Positions 34,203 through 42,095 of a stretch of 64,000 nt of DNA are shown piece after piece; position 1 is the stretch's first letter, and each line of letters opens with the position of its first letter. The DNA is taken from positions 3,218,501 through 3,282,500 of the forward strand of contig NC_021505.1 of the NCBI RefSeq assembly GCF_000412675.1, written 5' to 3'. Source of the stretch: Pseudomonas putida NBRC 14164. GTDB taxonomy: Bacteria > Pseudomonadota > Gammaproteobacteria > Pseudomonadales > Pseudomonadaceae. A program made the translations under genes and the position numbers. The notes beneath the pieces were generated by a model. It saw only the letters and a program-made list of their open reading frames with translations, did no database searches and had not been told where the DNA came from.

Positions 34203-35384
34203 ATGCGAATCATCGACAAAACCGCTGCGCAGGTGCGCAGCCTGACCTCCGCCGAAGAGGAGCTGCTGGTCGGCTTTGCTGCCGGCAGCCTCGTCGGCCC
34301 TCGCCTGCTGCAGGCCAACCAGCTACTGATGAAGGTGCGCAACGCCAACCAGTGGCTGGCCTGTGACTGCCGCAAAGACGCCTTGCCGGTGCTCAATGTC
34401 ACCCTTAACGGCAGCACCGGCACCTTGTTCCTCAAGAACAACCCAGGCACCGCCGAGCACGCGCCTGGCTGCCCGTTCACCAAGGACGAGCGGGAGGCCT
34501 CCGGGCGCGAAGACGACCCTGCGCCACCCGCCGCCTGGCTACCGCCTGACGCGCCATTGCGCCTGATTGGTGACTTCCGCGCCGGTAACGCCAGTGCCAC
34601 CAGTGATGGTCACGAGCGGCGCGAACAGCAGCGCTTGCTGTCGCTGTTGCTGACCTGGATCGAAACCAGTGGCCTCAATCTCTACGCCACCCACTTGAAA
34701 AAAGACCTGACCACGCAGTTTGCCGAATTGCGCAGCGTGGCCAGCCGCTACCCGCTGCTGGAACGGGTACCTGCCAGCAACTACCTGGAAACCCGGCTGG
34801 ACATGAAGCACATGATGATGCTCAAGTCCCGTCTGCGCGAAGCCACCGTGTTCGGCAACCATCGCCGCCATGGGCTGATGCTGGACTGCGTCGACCAGAT
34901 CAAAGGGCGCAAGCTGTTCAACAACCGCAGTGAAGACGGCTTCGGCTTCCAGGGGCACCACCTGTACTGGGGCGGTAGCCGTACCACCGGGCCGTTGCTG
35001 GCGCTGATGATCTACTCGCCGACCAGCGCCGGGAGCCATTTCTATGAGCTGATCCACGTGGCCAGCGTGCCGGTGCTGTCCCGTTCGCATCTGTTCCCGG
35101 TGTATCGCGATGAAGAGCGCGAACCGCTCAAGGCCCTGGTGTCGTTGATCGACTGGATGGCCAGCAAAGGCGTCAAGGTGCAGATGCGCCGGCCAGTGAT
35201 CGGCGGCCAGGTGATGGATGAGCTGGTGCTGACCTCGGACCAGGACAGGGTGTTGTCAGTGTCGCTGCTGGAACAGCCCATCGGACCAGAGCCGGACACC
35301 GAAAACTTCAAGCGCTACGCCGACTTCAAGAGCCTGGAAACCTTCCGCAAGTTCGTCGCCGGTTTCTTCATGCGGGAGCGCTGA
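34203..35384 (+). CDS. uncharacterised protein with CxC...HxxxC motif
   Basis: I do not recognise a function for this 393-residue protein. Residues 54-90 contain C54-x-C56 and H86-x3-C90 (WLACDCRKD ... EHAPGCPF), a likely zinc site flanked by beta strands. The arrangement recalls, from memory, N-terminal regions of proteins encoded on integrative elements and plasmids (DUF1173-like). The rest is soluble with mixed helices and no signal peptide or membrane span. The ORF is open to 34176, but ATG 34203 has GGAG upstream. It starts 52 bp after the VOC gene. Confidence 0.7.
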   Translation: MRIIDKTAAQVRSLTSAEEELLVGFAAGSLVGPRLLQANQLLMKVRNANQWLACDCRKDALPVLNVTLNGSTGTLFLKNNPGTAEHAPGCPFTKDEREASGREDDPAPPAAWLPPDAPLRLIGDFRAGNASATSDGHERREQQRLLSLLLTWIETSGLNLYATHLKKDLTTQFAELRSVASRYPLLERVPASNYLETRLDMKHMMMLKSRLREATVFGNHRRHGLMLDCVDQIKGRKLFNNRSEDGFGFQGHHLYWGGSRTTGPLLALMIYSPTSAGSHFYELIHVASVPVLSRSHLFPVYRDEEREPLKALVSLIDWMASKGVKVQMRRPVIGGQVMDELVLTSDQDRVLSVSLLEQPIGPEPDTENFKRYADFKSLETFRKFVAGFFMRER

Positions 35385-35429
35385 ACGCCGGACAGTACAT
35401 GCCCCCGCCCCAGGCTCGCGGGTACCGAT

Positions 35430-35759
35430 TCAGTCCAGGCATTCCTTGGCCGCCTGGCGCAATCTGTCGCCAGACAGGAAGCTGCCCTTGTAGAAGGTCG
35501 CGCGGCTGCCCTCGCGAGCGTCGACCACGTCCAGCACATCGTCACTTGCCACCGCACTGGATGCCGTCAGCCGGTAACCGTGGGCAATCGACTTCTGTGT
35601 GGCCTGGGGTGCCAAGGCCTGCCATTTGGGCAGGACACAGGCAGCATACTGCTGCGGTGATTTTTTGGTCAGCTTGCTGGCAGTGGGTTTGCCGGGCGTT
35701 GCGCAGCCGACAAGAGTGGCAACTAACGCAGAGGCGAGAAAGATACGAAAAGTAGGCAT
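35430..35759 (-). CDS. small putative lipoprotein
   Basis: The 109-residue protein begins MPTFRIFLASALVATLVGC, a lipoprotein signal peptide with lipobox LVGC. The mature part has a conserved-looking pair of cysteines (AACVLPKW and AKECLD) and no recognisable domain. An upstream in-frame ATG at 35789 would bury the signal sequence, so 35759 is preferred, although the ribosome-binding site is poor. Function unknown. It converges on the preceding plus-strand gene. Confidence 0.7.
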   Translation of the reverse strand: MPTFRIFLASALVATLVGCATPGKPTASKLTKKSPQQYAACVLPKWQALAPQATQKSIAHGYRLTASSAVASDDVLDVVDAREGSRATFYKGSFLSGDRLRQAAKECLD

Positions 35760-36015
35760 TTGCAATTGGCCGTCAGGGATACGCTGCATTCTAGCGAGGG
35801 TTGCGCCGAGTTCCTAATCAACCAAGGTCTTGCAGCTGAATTTTCGCGTAATTGACACAGTACCAACGCGCCAGCAACAACAAACACACATAGCAGCTTG
35901 TTTACTAGCGCCCGGGAGCAGCAATTAATTGTTGTGACCCAAGGAACGAATTCATTCTGCCCTGCTTCTGATTAACATCACGGCATCAACGGCCGGCTTT
36001 GCTCAGGAGAACCCC

Positions 36016-36330
36016 ATGCTCTGGTGGCTGGACCTACTCGCCCAATATGCAACCTCCACCGGCCTGGCCGTGCTCTGTATTTTCGTGTTCTGGGCTTATG
36101 GCCTGGCATTCGGCAGGGCCTACATGAAGCTGCTTTCTGGCCTGCTGGCCGCCATGCTGCTCATGATCGCCGCATGCCCGCACGGTGTGGACTTCGCGCT
36201 AGGCAAACACCTGACACCGGGTGATACCCGTGCTTTGCTGCTGTTTCTTGCAGATGCTACAGGCGTGATCACGGCGGTGGTGGTGGCCTCGTTTTTCTTC
36301 AGCCCAGGGCGGTTGCCGGACGAAGCGTGA
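36016..36330 (+). CDS. small membrane protein of unknown function
   Basis: The 104-residue protein has three predicted membrane spans (about 11-33, 38-56 and 75-97). A conserved-looking hydrophilic loop CPHGVDFALGKHLTPGDTR lies between the last two. CAGGAGAA precedes the ATG at a good distance, supporting real translation. No family is recognised. It is the first of a run of short genes of unknown function. Confidence 0.7.
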   Translation: MLWWLDLLAQYATSTGLAVLCIFVFWAYGLAFGRAYMKLLSGLLAAMLLMIAACPHGVDFALGKHLTPGDTRALLLFLADATGVITAVVVASFFFSPGRLPDEA

Positions 36331-36445
36331 ACGGGTGACATACAGTGCACCTGATATTTCTGCCAGTAGCATGGCCGGCTGAACGCTGGGAAAGTGAACC
36401 TGCCAATGGGGCATCACACCGCGACTCGGCCAGGGATTACACACC

Positions 36446-36646
36446 ATGCAAAAGAACGCCAACACCACGCAATTCTTCTATCAGAACGGCAAGCTGGTCA
36501 CTCTTAAAACCGGTGAACAGGGCCGCAGCATCTTTCGCTCCTCGGACGTGCCACTTGCCGAGCAGCAATCAGACGGCACTCACTCCAGCGGATTGCTGGT
36601 GACCGACGACAAGGGTTCGGTACTGCAGGTGCAGGAAAAAAGCTGA
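36446..36646 (+). pseudogene. short remnant resembling the N-terminus of an orphan Rhs-core protein
   Basis: This 66-residue ORF reads with QFFYQNGKLVTLKTGEQ, IFRSSDVPLAEQ and GLLVTDDKGSVLQVQ. From memory, this is the start of short Rhs repeat-associated core proteins in Pseudomonas, which then continue through a YGH/LGFNGE core into a variable toxin tip. Here the frame stops (EKS, TGA) exactly where the core should begin, and no Rhs core is visible in the next 150 bp. It therefore looks like a deleted cassette or an N-terminal fragment. It could alternatively be a functional small protein; AGGGAT upstream is a weak ribosome-binding site. Confidence 0.6.
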
Positions 36647-36792
36647 AACCTCCGCCCCCACAGCAGGGATCGCACAAGCTTTTCAGAGCTCCGTCAAGGA
36701 TGGGCCTTCCACAAATCTGTTGCGTTTCACCCGGCCCTGAGGCGATGCTCACGGGACCGATGAAGCAATAGACAAGGAAGGCCTTTAGCACT

Positions 36793-37005
36793 ATGGAGAC
36801 GCTTCACAGCATCAAGTCGGATCTGGTCAGAACAGCCGATCATCTGGAAAAACTCAGTCAGGCCATGAGCGGCCACGCCCGGTTCATGGAGGCGCGAGGT
36901 TCACAGCGCGAGATCGATGTCACGGCGCACATCCGCTCCATCGATGTGGTTGCGGACGAGTTGCGCTCTGTGGCTGCGAAAATCGACGACATCAAAGGCG
37001 CTTGA
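36793..37005 (+). CDS. small helical protein of unknown function
   Basis: The 70-residue, fully alpha-helical-looking protein (SIKSDLVRTADHLEKLSQAM, then IRSIDVVADELRSVAAKI) probably forms a two-helix hairpin or coiled coil. AGGAAGG lies upstream with a rather long spacing (about 11 nt). It follows the Rhs-like fragment by 146 bp. No family is recognised; a small immunity-type or adaptor protein is possible but unsupported. Confidence 0.5.
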   Translation: METLHSIKSDLVRTADHLEKLSQAMSGHARFMEARGSQREIDVTAHIRSIDVVADELRSVAAKIDDIKGA

Positions 37006-37054
37006 TGATGAGCGAAGCGGGTGACCAGGTCGCATCAGGTGCCAGGGCAGCCAG

Positions 37055-37390
37055 TCAGCTGAACTTGAGCTTCGCCACTTTGCTCAGCGCCCAACCACTG
37101 AACACGTAGAACGCATCCAGGTAGAAGCGCCCCGCATAGTTGGGCAATGGCGCGTGATTCAACAGCACATCCGGGTCGGGCGCCGGTGGAAACAGGGCAT
37201 AAAAGCCGTTGGGTAACACCGCCAAGGCCAGCAACAACAGGTAAGTCGAGGCTTGCAGGAGGGTGCTACGGCTGCTGAATCTGGCGGACCATTTCAGGCC
37301 GAAGTATGCAACCAGGCCGGCAACGGGCAACACCCAGAAATGCGTCGGGATCCCAATGAACATTTCGGCGACAACGCTTCTTGCTTCCAC
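37055..37390 (-). CDS. small integral membrane protein of unknown function
   Basis: The 111-residue protein has hydrophobic spans at about 13-33 and 45-65, and a weaker one near the C-terminus (LDAFYVFSGWALSKVAKL). The start is set at GTG 37390 because GGAGGA lies exactly 6 nt upstream. The longer TTG start would place that motif inside the coding region, and ATG 37363 lacks such a site. Function unknown. Confidence 0.55.
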   Translation of the reverse strand: MEARSVVAEMFIGIPTHFWVLPVAGLVAYFGLKWSARFSSRSTLLQASTYLLLLALAVLPNGFYALFPPAPDPDVLLNHAPLPNYAGRFYLDAFYVFSGWALSKVAKLKFS

Positions 37391-37457
37391 CCACTGTCCT
37401 CCATTCAAATGCGTGAATTATCACGGGCAAGGCAGGCAAATGCAAAACAGGCGCTGC

Positions 37458-37979
37458 TCAAGTCCTGTCCGGTTCTACCAGCCACTTCTTGAACTTTGCC
37501 GGTGAACCTGCATAAAGCGCGTTGGGCGGAACATCCTGGGTTACCACGCTGTTCGCCGCGACCACACTGTTGTGGCCGATACTGACACCGGGCAAGACCA
37601 CGGCGCCCGCACCAATCCAGGCATTGTCGCCCACGGTGATCGGGGCAATGTAGTCATTGTCCTTGCGCCGCTGCGGGTTGATATCGTGACTGGTCGTGCA
37701 CAGGCGTACTTGTGGGCCGAGCATGGCCATGCGGCCGATCCGGATAGTGGCTTCGTCGAGAAACACGCATCCGCTGTTGATAAAAGCGCCCTGCCCCAGT
37801 TCAAGATTGCCGCGCTCGAAGTAGAACGGCGGTCGAATGACCACATGGCTTTCGGTGCTGGCACCTGTTTTGGCCAAGAGGCGATTCACCTGCTTCTTGC
37901 CCAGGTCATGGGTATCCAGCAAGCGCATGAACTGACGAGGGGATAATGTTTTTTTGAGTTTTGCGACGAATAAGAGCAA
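37458..37979 (-). CDS. left-handed beta-helix acetyltransferase (maltose/galactoside O-acetyltransferase type)
   Basis: The 173-residue protein shows hexapeptide-repeat coils (ATIRIGRMAMLGPQVRL, ITVGDNAWIGAGAVVLPGV, SIGHNSVVAANSVV) and ends with the family-typical NALYAGSPAKFKKW. TTSHDI contains the catalytic histidine of LacA/Maa-like enzymes (SHxI form). Such trimers use acetyl-CoA to O-acetylate sugars or glycans. It is slightly shorter than LacA and lacks the usual N-terminal helical domain. The acceptor is unknown. Confidence 0.85.
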   Translation of the reverse strand: MLLFVAKLKKTLSPRQFMRLLDTHDLGKKQVNRLLAKTGASTESHVVIRPPFYFERGNLELGQGAFINSGCVFLDEATIRIGRMAMLGPQVRLCTTSHDINPQRRKDNDYIAPITVGDNAWIGAGAVVLPGVSIGHNSVVAANSVVTQDVPPNALYAGSPAKFKKWLVEPDRT

Positions 37980-38092
37980 GCGAGAAGTCCGACGGTGGTG
38001 AGGGCAGTGACGGCGTCATCGAGACATTAGCGGGCAGGCTATCGGCGCCTGCTGCCGTTTCTTGAGCACGCAAGCTTACCCGGCCCACAGGC

Positions 38093-38117
38093 AAAAAGCC
38101 CGCTCTCGACGGCGGGC
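38093..38117 (-). terminator. minus-strand rho-independent terminator
   Basis: Read on the minus strand, GCCCGC and GCGGGC form a stem with an 8-nt loop followed by TTTTTGCC. It lies 24 bp beyond the stop of the lipoprotein gene at 38141-38509 and terminates it. Confidence 0.8.
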
Positions 38118-38140
38118 ATTTTGCGTCTGGTGTTGGATGA

Positions 38141-38509
38141 TCATGCTCTTGAACACATCAACGCGGCATCCAGCAACCTGCCGTGGTCGTACCAGGCATC
38201 GCGTTGATAGGCGGTGAACCGCTGCTGGCCTGCTGTGCTGCGCAACTCCACAAGGCCCTCTGCCTTGCTGGGGTCGGTGCTTTCGATGAACAGTCTGACC
38301 GAGTGATCGCCATCGACCTCGTAGGTTTTCACATTCCCTGGAAGTTCGCCCTTCACGCACCCCAGATACGCCGGTGGGCTTTTCGCGGTGGTGCCAGAGG
38401 TATAATCATGCCCGTCACGCACGTCAGGGTTTTGTGCGCAACCTGCCAGGAACACTGTAGCGAGGGTGGACACAAGCAATGCGCCTGCTACCGATGTTGA
38501 ACGCTTCAC
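38141..38509 (-). CDS. small putative lipoprotein
   Basis: The 122-residue protein has a lipoprotein signal VKRSTSVAGALLVSTLATVF ending in lipobox LAGC, so it is predicted to be membrane-anchored in the periplasm. The start is GTG 38509 with CAGGAG 8 nt upstream; the longer ORF would place extra residues before the signal. The mature part has cysteines in YLGCVKGELP and ALMCSRA that could form a disulfide. No family recognised. A terminator follows. Confidence 0.72.
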   Translation of the reverse strand: MKRSTSVAGALLVSTLATVFLAGCAQNPDVRDGHDYTSGTTAKSPPAYLGCVKGELPGNVKTYEVDGDHSVRLFIESTDPSKAEGLVELRSTAGQQRFTAYQRDAWYDHGRLLDAALMCSRA

Positions 38510-38814
38510 GCGACACACTCCTGCTCCCCCATTGAGAACCTGGAAAAGTGTTGCCAAGTAGTACGCCCATTTTTTAGTTTTCGTGAACCCATGTTACTGC
38601 TCAATCACAACCGTGCCATAGGGTTGTTTGCTATATGGGTTCAGGATTCATTTGAGTTATAGCCAGGCTTTTCTCCTGCTGCTTTTCTCGCAAGCATCAG
38701 GCCGGCCAGCCTGGCCGCAAGGATTCCGGCGGGGTTCGGGCATGTCACAGTCGGACGGGCATAAGCGACGGCAAATGACCCCAACTCCGAGTATTACCGA
38801 GCCCACTTTCGGGG

Positions 38815-38913
38815 TCAGGCAATGGCCTTGAGAAACACCAGGGTTGCCACCAGATCCAGTACCAGCACAGCAGCCACAACGAAAACCATGTAATAGCGGT
38901 CATCCTGAGTCAT
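38815..38913 (-). CDS. 32-residue single-span membrane microprotein
   Basis: ATG 38913 opens a 33-codon frame that ends at TGA 38815-38817. The product begins MTQDDRYYM and then forms one strongly hydrophobic helix (VFVVAAVLVLDLVATLVFL) before KAIA. GGAGAG sits 8 nt upstream, an excellent ribosome-binding site for so short a frame. It is too short to assign by homology, but start signal plus a transmembrane helix support translation. The stop overlaps the right arm of a TGACCCC/GGGGTCA inverted repeat (38776-38817). Confidence 0.55.
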   Translation of the reverse strand: MTQDDRYYMVFVVAAVLVLDLVATLVFLKAIA

Positions 38914-39016
38914 TTCGGCGCTCTCCGCGAGGTCAATGTCTCAGGGTCACAGCAATTACCGTTCCAGCATCGAACCGCATCCAACAGCTACCACTGCGCT
39001 CATGCGTGGCGGCCTT

Positions 39017-39307
39017 CTACGACGCCTTGACCTGGCACACCCCGTTGGCTTTGTTCTTGCCGGTATACGAGACATCGGGCGAACCGTCGGGATTGATCGA
39101 GAGTGAAACCGTCACCCCGCTGCCTTTGGCTTCGAAGTAGTTATCGTTGAACTTCTTCAGCTTGCCTTCCTTGCCATTGATATAGATCGGCCCGCCCTTG
39201 TCGGCATGGACCTCGATGTTGCCGGGGCACGTTGCGTTCAACAATGGAATCCCGGCCTGGGCAGCGCCCGACGCTACCAGCAAAGCACCCAGCAATAAGC
39301 GTTTCAT
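39017..39307 (-). CDS. small exported protein of unknown function
   Basis: The 96-residue protein has a clean Sec signal peptide (MKRLLLGALLVASGAAQAG, cleavage near residue 18). The mature domain is rich in beta strands and carries one disulfide-capable pair (NATCPGNIEV and NGVCQVKAS). Start ATG 39307 has GGAG 9 nt upstream; the longer frame is not supported. A periplasmic role is expected; none can be named. Confidence 0.72.
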   Translation of the reverse strand: MKRLLLGALLVASGAAQAGIPLLNATCPGNIEVHADKGGPIYINGKEGKLKKFNDNYFEAKGSGVTVSLSINPDGSPDVSYTGKNKANGVCQVKAS

Positions 39308-39354
39308 CTCACACATCTCCAATGGATTGACCGAGATCGAAGCAATACCCCAGA

Positions 39355-39573
39355 TCAGCGCTGGCCGCCATCGCCTTGGCGCTTTTCGCTCGATGCAGGC
39401 ATAAAACCACCTGCGAAAAAAACACCCGCCGGCCCTATAAGCCAACTGACGCTCGTGCCTGGGCTAACAGCCGGTACAACAATAGTTAGTGCGAACAGAC
39501 CTATTCCTGTCCACAGGCGCTTACGTGGTGTGAACCACGCTCGGAAGTTTTCCAGTGTTTCCCCCATCATCAC
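39355..39573 (-). CDS. small membrane protein of unknown function
   Basis: The 72-residue protein has two short hydrophobic stretches (WTGIGLFALTIVVPAVS and WLIGPAGVFFAGGFM). It begins at GTG 39573 or the following ATGs, immediately after the stop of the preceding minus-strand gene, so the two are probably cotranscribed and coupled. No family recognised. Confidence 0.5.
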   Translation of the reverse strand: MMMGETLENFRAWFTPRKRLWTGIGLFALTIVVPAVSPGTSVSWLIGPAGVFFAGGFMPASSEKRQGDGGQR

Positions 39574-40212
39574 CTATCGCCCCGAGCCATAGTAGAAACC
39601 CTCTGCAGTAAGCGCCACAGATGCGTGGTAGATCACCTCATTGCTTTTTCTCGTTGCATAGAGATTGCAGAGAAGCCGCCCGGGGCCTTCAGGAGGAATC
39701 GGAGAGATTGAATTTTTGTTGCTTTGATCCAGATTCAAGGGCGCGCGACTGAGCTGGCCCGACCGAACGGCGGCGACTATGACATGATCCAGATCGCCCT
39801 TTTGAGGTTTTACCTCCCGCATCCGCACAGTATTCCTTATCCACCCCTTCAACCTTGCCAATGCCCCGGACACTTCAAGCACACACAGCCTATCAAGCTC
39901 AGCCTCCAGGCTCCTGCCACTGCCTGCAGCCTTCCACTTTAAAAAATTTCCCTCTCGAATCGACTTGGGCTTGGCGTAATAGTTGTAAGCTTCCATACCA
40001 GGCGGGGGCCCGTCAGCGGCAAAGTTATAGGACATTTGCTTGCTAAAAATATCTCTGAATATCAAGGGATGATTTTTTTCGGTGTATTCCCTGACGTAGG
40101 ACTCCGTGTACCATCGTTTGGCGACGAACACCCTGTTTTTGTCGTCGCCCGCAAGGGCTGGCTGGAATATGGCCGAACAGAGACCGACAACCGCAAACGC
40201 TCTAAATGCCAT
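39574..40212 (-). CDS. exported protein of unknown function
   Basis: The 212-residue protein has a signal peptide (MAFRAFAVVGLCSAIFQPAL, cleavage around ALAG). Its mature region contains aromatic-rich stretches such as YTESYVREYTEKNHPLIF and two cysteines. ATG 40212 is chosen over the upstream start at 40263 because GGGAG lies 6 nt before it and the signal peptide is then N-terminal. It abuts a small membrane-protein gene, suggesting a two-gene unit. Position among short orphan genes and an Rhs-like fragment hints at an effector/immunity context, but no motif proves it. Confidence 0.6.
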   Translation of the reverse strand: MAFRAFAVVGLCSAIFQPALAGDDKNRVFVAKRWYTESYVREYTEKNHPLIFRDIFSKQMSYNFAADGPPPGMEAYNYYAKPKSIREGNFLKWKAAGSGRSLEAELDRLCVLEVSGALARLKGWIRNTVRMREVKPQKGDLDHVIVAAVRSGQLSRAPLNLDQSNKNSISPIPPEGPGRLLCNLYATRKSNEVIYHASVALTAEGFYYGSGR

Positions 40213-40502
40213 CTGAACTCCCTTCAACACACTCACCCTTTTCCGATAGAGGACCTTACGCATACTACTGCGGCAGGCCGCCTGCTGTGGCGCTTGCGCA
40301 GCGTCTCAATAGAGCTGAATCTCTAACCTGACCCATTCCAGCGTGGATAAAATACCATCATCGCGCCAGTATTCCGCTATTTAATACATTCCTTGTCACG
40401 GGGTCTTTAGAGTATGGCGAGGTCTTGCTGATACGGGGCCACGCGCGTCGAACGCGAGCTCGCTGTCACACGTATTGCTTAAGCCATTACCACTGGCCTG
40501 CC

Positions 40503-41567
40503 TCAGTGGAGAAAGTGATCCTTGACGTATTGCACCGTCTTGTCCAAAGTGCGCGCCATATCGGGATGTATTAACTGATACTTGCGCTCCAGTTGCTCGC
40601 TATCACTCATGTCGAAGCGCTGCGTCTGGATAAAGTCCAATGACTCGGCACTGATCGCAAACCGTGCTTCCAGCCCGGGAATCGCCAAAAGCCACCTGAG
40701 CAATCTTATTGGTACATGCCGGCGTGGCGCCCTGACCTCCAGCGTTTTTGCGATCTGCTCAAGCATCCCCTGCAGGCCCGATGTGTGTTCATGGAGCGCC
40801 AGCGCCTGGCGGTTGGCCATCGAGGGGTCGAACGCCACACAGGTCATCATCGCCACCAGGTAGTCAACGCTGACTAATGGCAGCCAGTGCCTGGGGGAGC
40901 CGGGGACCGCTTTGAACCGACCTTGTGCCAAATTTCGAACGAGTGCGACCAGAGGCTGCCCTTCCAGGATGTGACCGCTCTCGCTGTGGCCGCACACCGT
41001 AGCAGGATGAACGATCGTGTAGTCCGCGCCCGCATCCTGCATATAACGGATGACTGCAAAATGTGACTCGATCTTGCTGCCTTCGTAGCCACCTACCCGG
41101 CCGTAGACTGTAGGCCAATTTGTGTTTTCAGGGCACTCTTTATCAACACCGACACTGGCAAGGTGATCAAGGTTCTGCAGCATGAAGCCGCCCACCATCA
41201 GCAATCGGATGCGCTGGCTCGCCGCAAGCTTGGCGACCCTCAGCGCCCCAAGCACATTGACTGCCTGGGCGCGCTCCATTGACAGCCCCCAGGAAAACTC
41301 CGCGGCGAGGTGGAAGATCACAGAGGCCGAAGACACGCACTGCTTGTCCGCTTCGCTGATCCCGAGCCCCTCTCTGCTGATATCGCCCTCAACGGCATGG
41401 ATATACGCAGGATTACCGCCCAGTTGACCTACCTGTTTTCTGAGACGCTCAATATTGCCAGGGGTGCGCATAAGCACCCAGGCCTTGTACCCGGCAGCAG
41501 TAAGACGGGCCAGTAGATGTTGCCCCACAAATCCACTGCCGCCTGTGACGAAGCATTCCACACTCAT
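40503..41567 (-). CDS. extended SDR-type NAD(P)-dependent epimerase/reductase-like protein
   Basis: The 354-residue protein has the Rossmann motif GGSGFVGQHLLARL at residues 9-22, and the segment ASVIFHLAAEFSW. A YxxxK-like catalytic element occurs in YGRVGGYEGSKIESH, and the later HPATVCGHSESG resembles thioester-reductase-like extended SDRs. It starts at ATG 41567 with AAGGA upstream, not at the longer 41615 start. It diverges from a MerR-family regulator across a promoter with a MerR-type operator, so it is probably the regulated target. The substrate is unknown. Confidence 0.82.
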   Translation of the reverse strand: MSVECFVTGGSGFVGQHLLARLTAAGYKAWVLMRTPGNIERLRKQVGQLGGNPAYIHAVEGDISREGLGISEADKQCVSSASVIFHLAAEFSWGLSMERAQAVNVLGALRVAKLAASQRIRLLMVGGFMLQNLDHLASVGVDKECPENTNWPTVYGRVGGYEGSKIESHFAVIRYMQDAGADYTIVHPATVCGHSESGHILEGQPLVALVRNLAQGRFKAVPGSPRHWLPLVSVDYLVAMMTCVAFDPSMANRQALALHEHTSGLQGMLEQIAKTLEVRAPRRHVPIRLLRWLLAIPGLEARFAISAESLDFIQTQRFDMSDSEQLERKYQLIHPDMARTLDKTVQYVKDHFLH

Positions 41568-41597
41568 GCCTGATTCCTTGTCTGGATAATGGGTGCA

Positions 41598-41628
41598 GGC
41601 TAAGGTGTAGAGCACGCTCTACAGTCAA
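41598..41628 (-). promoter_or_regulatory. MerR-type promoter/operator of the SDR gene
   Basis: On the minus strand a -35 TTGACT (41623-41628) is followed after an unusually long 19-bp spacer by a weak -10 TTAGCC (41598-41603). The spacer contains the perfect palindrome GTAGAGC-GT-GCTCTAC (41607-41622). A dyad inside an overlong 19-20 bp spacer is the hallmark of MerR-activated promoters, and a merR-like gene starts 12 bp away on the other strand. Confidence 0.8.
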
Positions 41629-41640
41629 GGGGTTTTTAAT

Positions 41641-42045
41641 GTGAACGTTGGAGAATTAGAGCGCCGCAGTGGTGTCGGTCGGCATACATTGCGCTATTAC
41701 GAACAGCTCGGGCTTATCGTGGCACAACGGCAAGCCAACAATTACCGCAGTTACAGCGATCAGACGGTTGTTGACCTGGCCTTTATTCAGAGCGCTCAGA
41801 GTGGCGGTTTTTCCCTCGCTGAGATTGGAGAAATTCTTGCAGCCAAGCGAGGTAACAAGATCGATTGCGCGCAAGGCGCAGCCTTGGTCGCCAGCAAGAT
41901 GACCGAAATTCAAGCGAAGATCGCCACGCTTCAAGCCGCGTATGTCTTTCTGAACGCAGAGCATGCGAAGCTTGAAGCCAGTGCCATTGCCAACGGTCTG
42001 GTTACTCCCGGCTTAGCTGTCCATCTGCATGCCTCTACGCCATAA
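41641..42045 (+). CDS. MerR-family transcriptional regulator
   Basis: The 134-residue protein starts at GTG 41641 and has the N-terminal winged helix-turn-helix (VGELERRSGVGRHTLRYYEQLGLI) followed by FSLAEIGEILAAK and a C-terminal dimerisation coiled coil. A single cysteine (KIDCAQGAA) is present, so metal sensing through multiple cysteines is unlikely; an organic ligand is more plausible. It is divergent from the SDR gene and presumably activates it by twisting the 19-bp-spacer promoter between them. Confidence 0.9.
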   Translation: MNVGELERRSGVGRHTLRYYEQLGLIVAQRQANNYRSYSDQTVVDLAFIQSAQSGGFSLAEIGEILAAKRGNKIDCAQGAALVASKMTEIQAKIATLQAAYVFLNAEHAKLEASAIANGLVTPGLAVHLHASTP

Positions 42046-42095
42046 CCTCCGGCAAGGCCATTCGCTCAGCTCGTCCAGCCACGCCGATGGCAGGC

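Noticed and set aside
38628..38831. 67-codon plus-strand frame
   Set aside because: Sequence is low-complexity in character and ends within the stop region of the better-supported minus-strand microprotein; no clear start signal.
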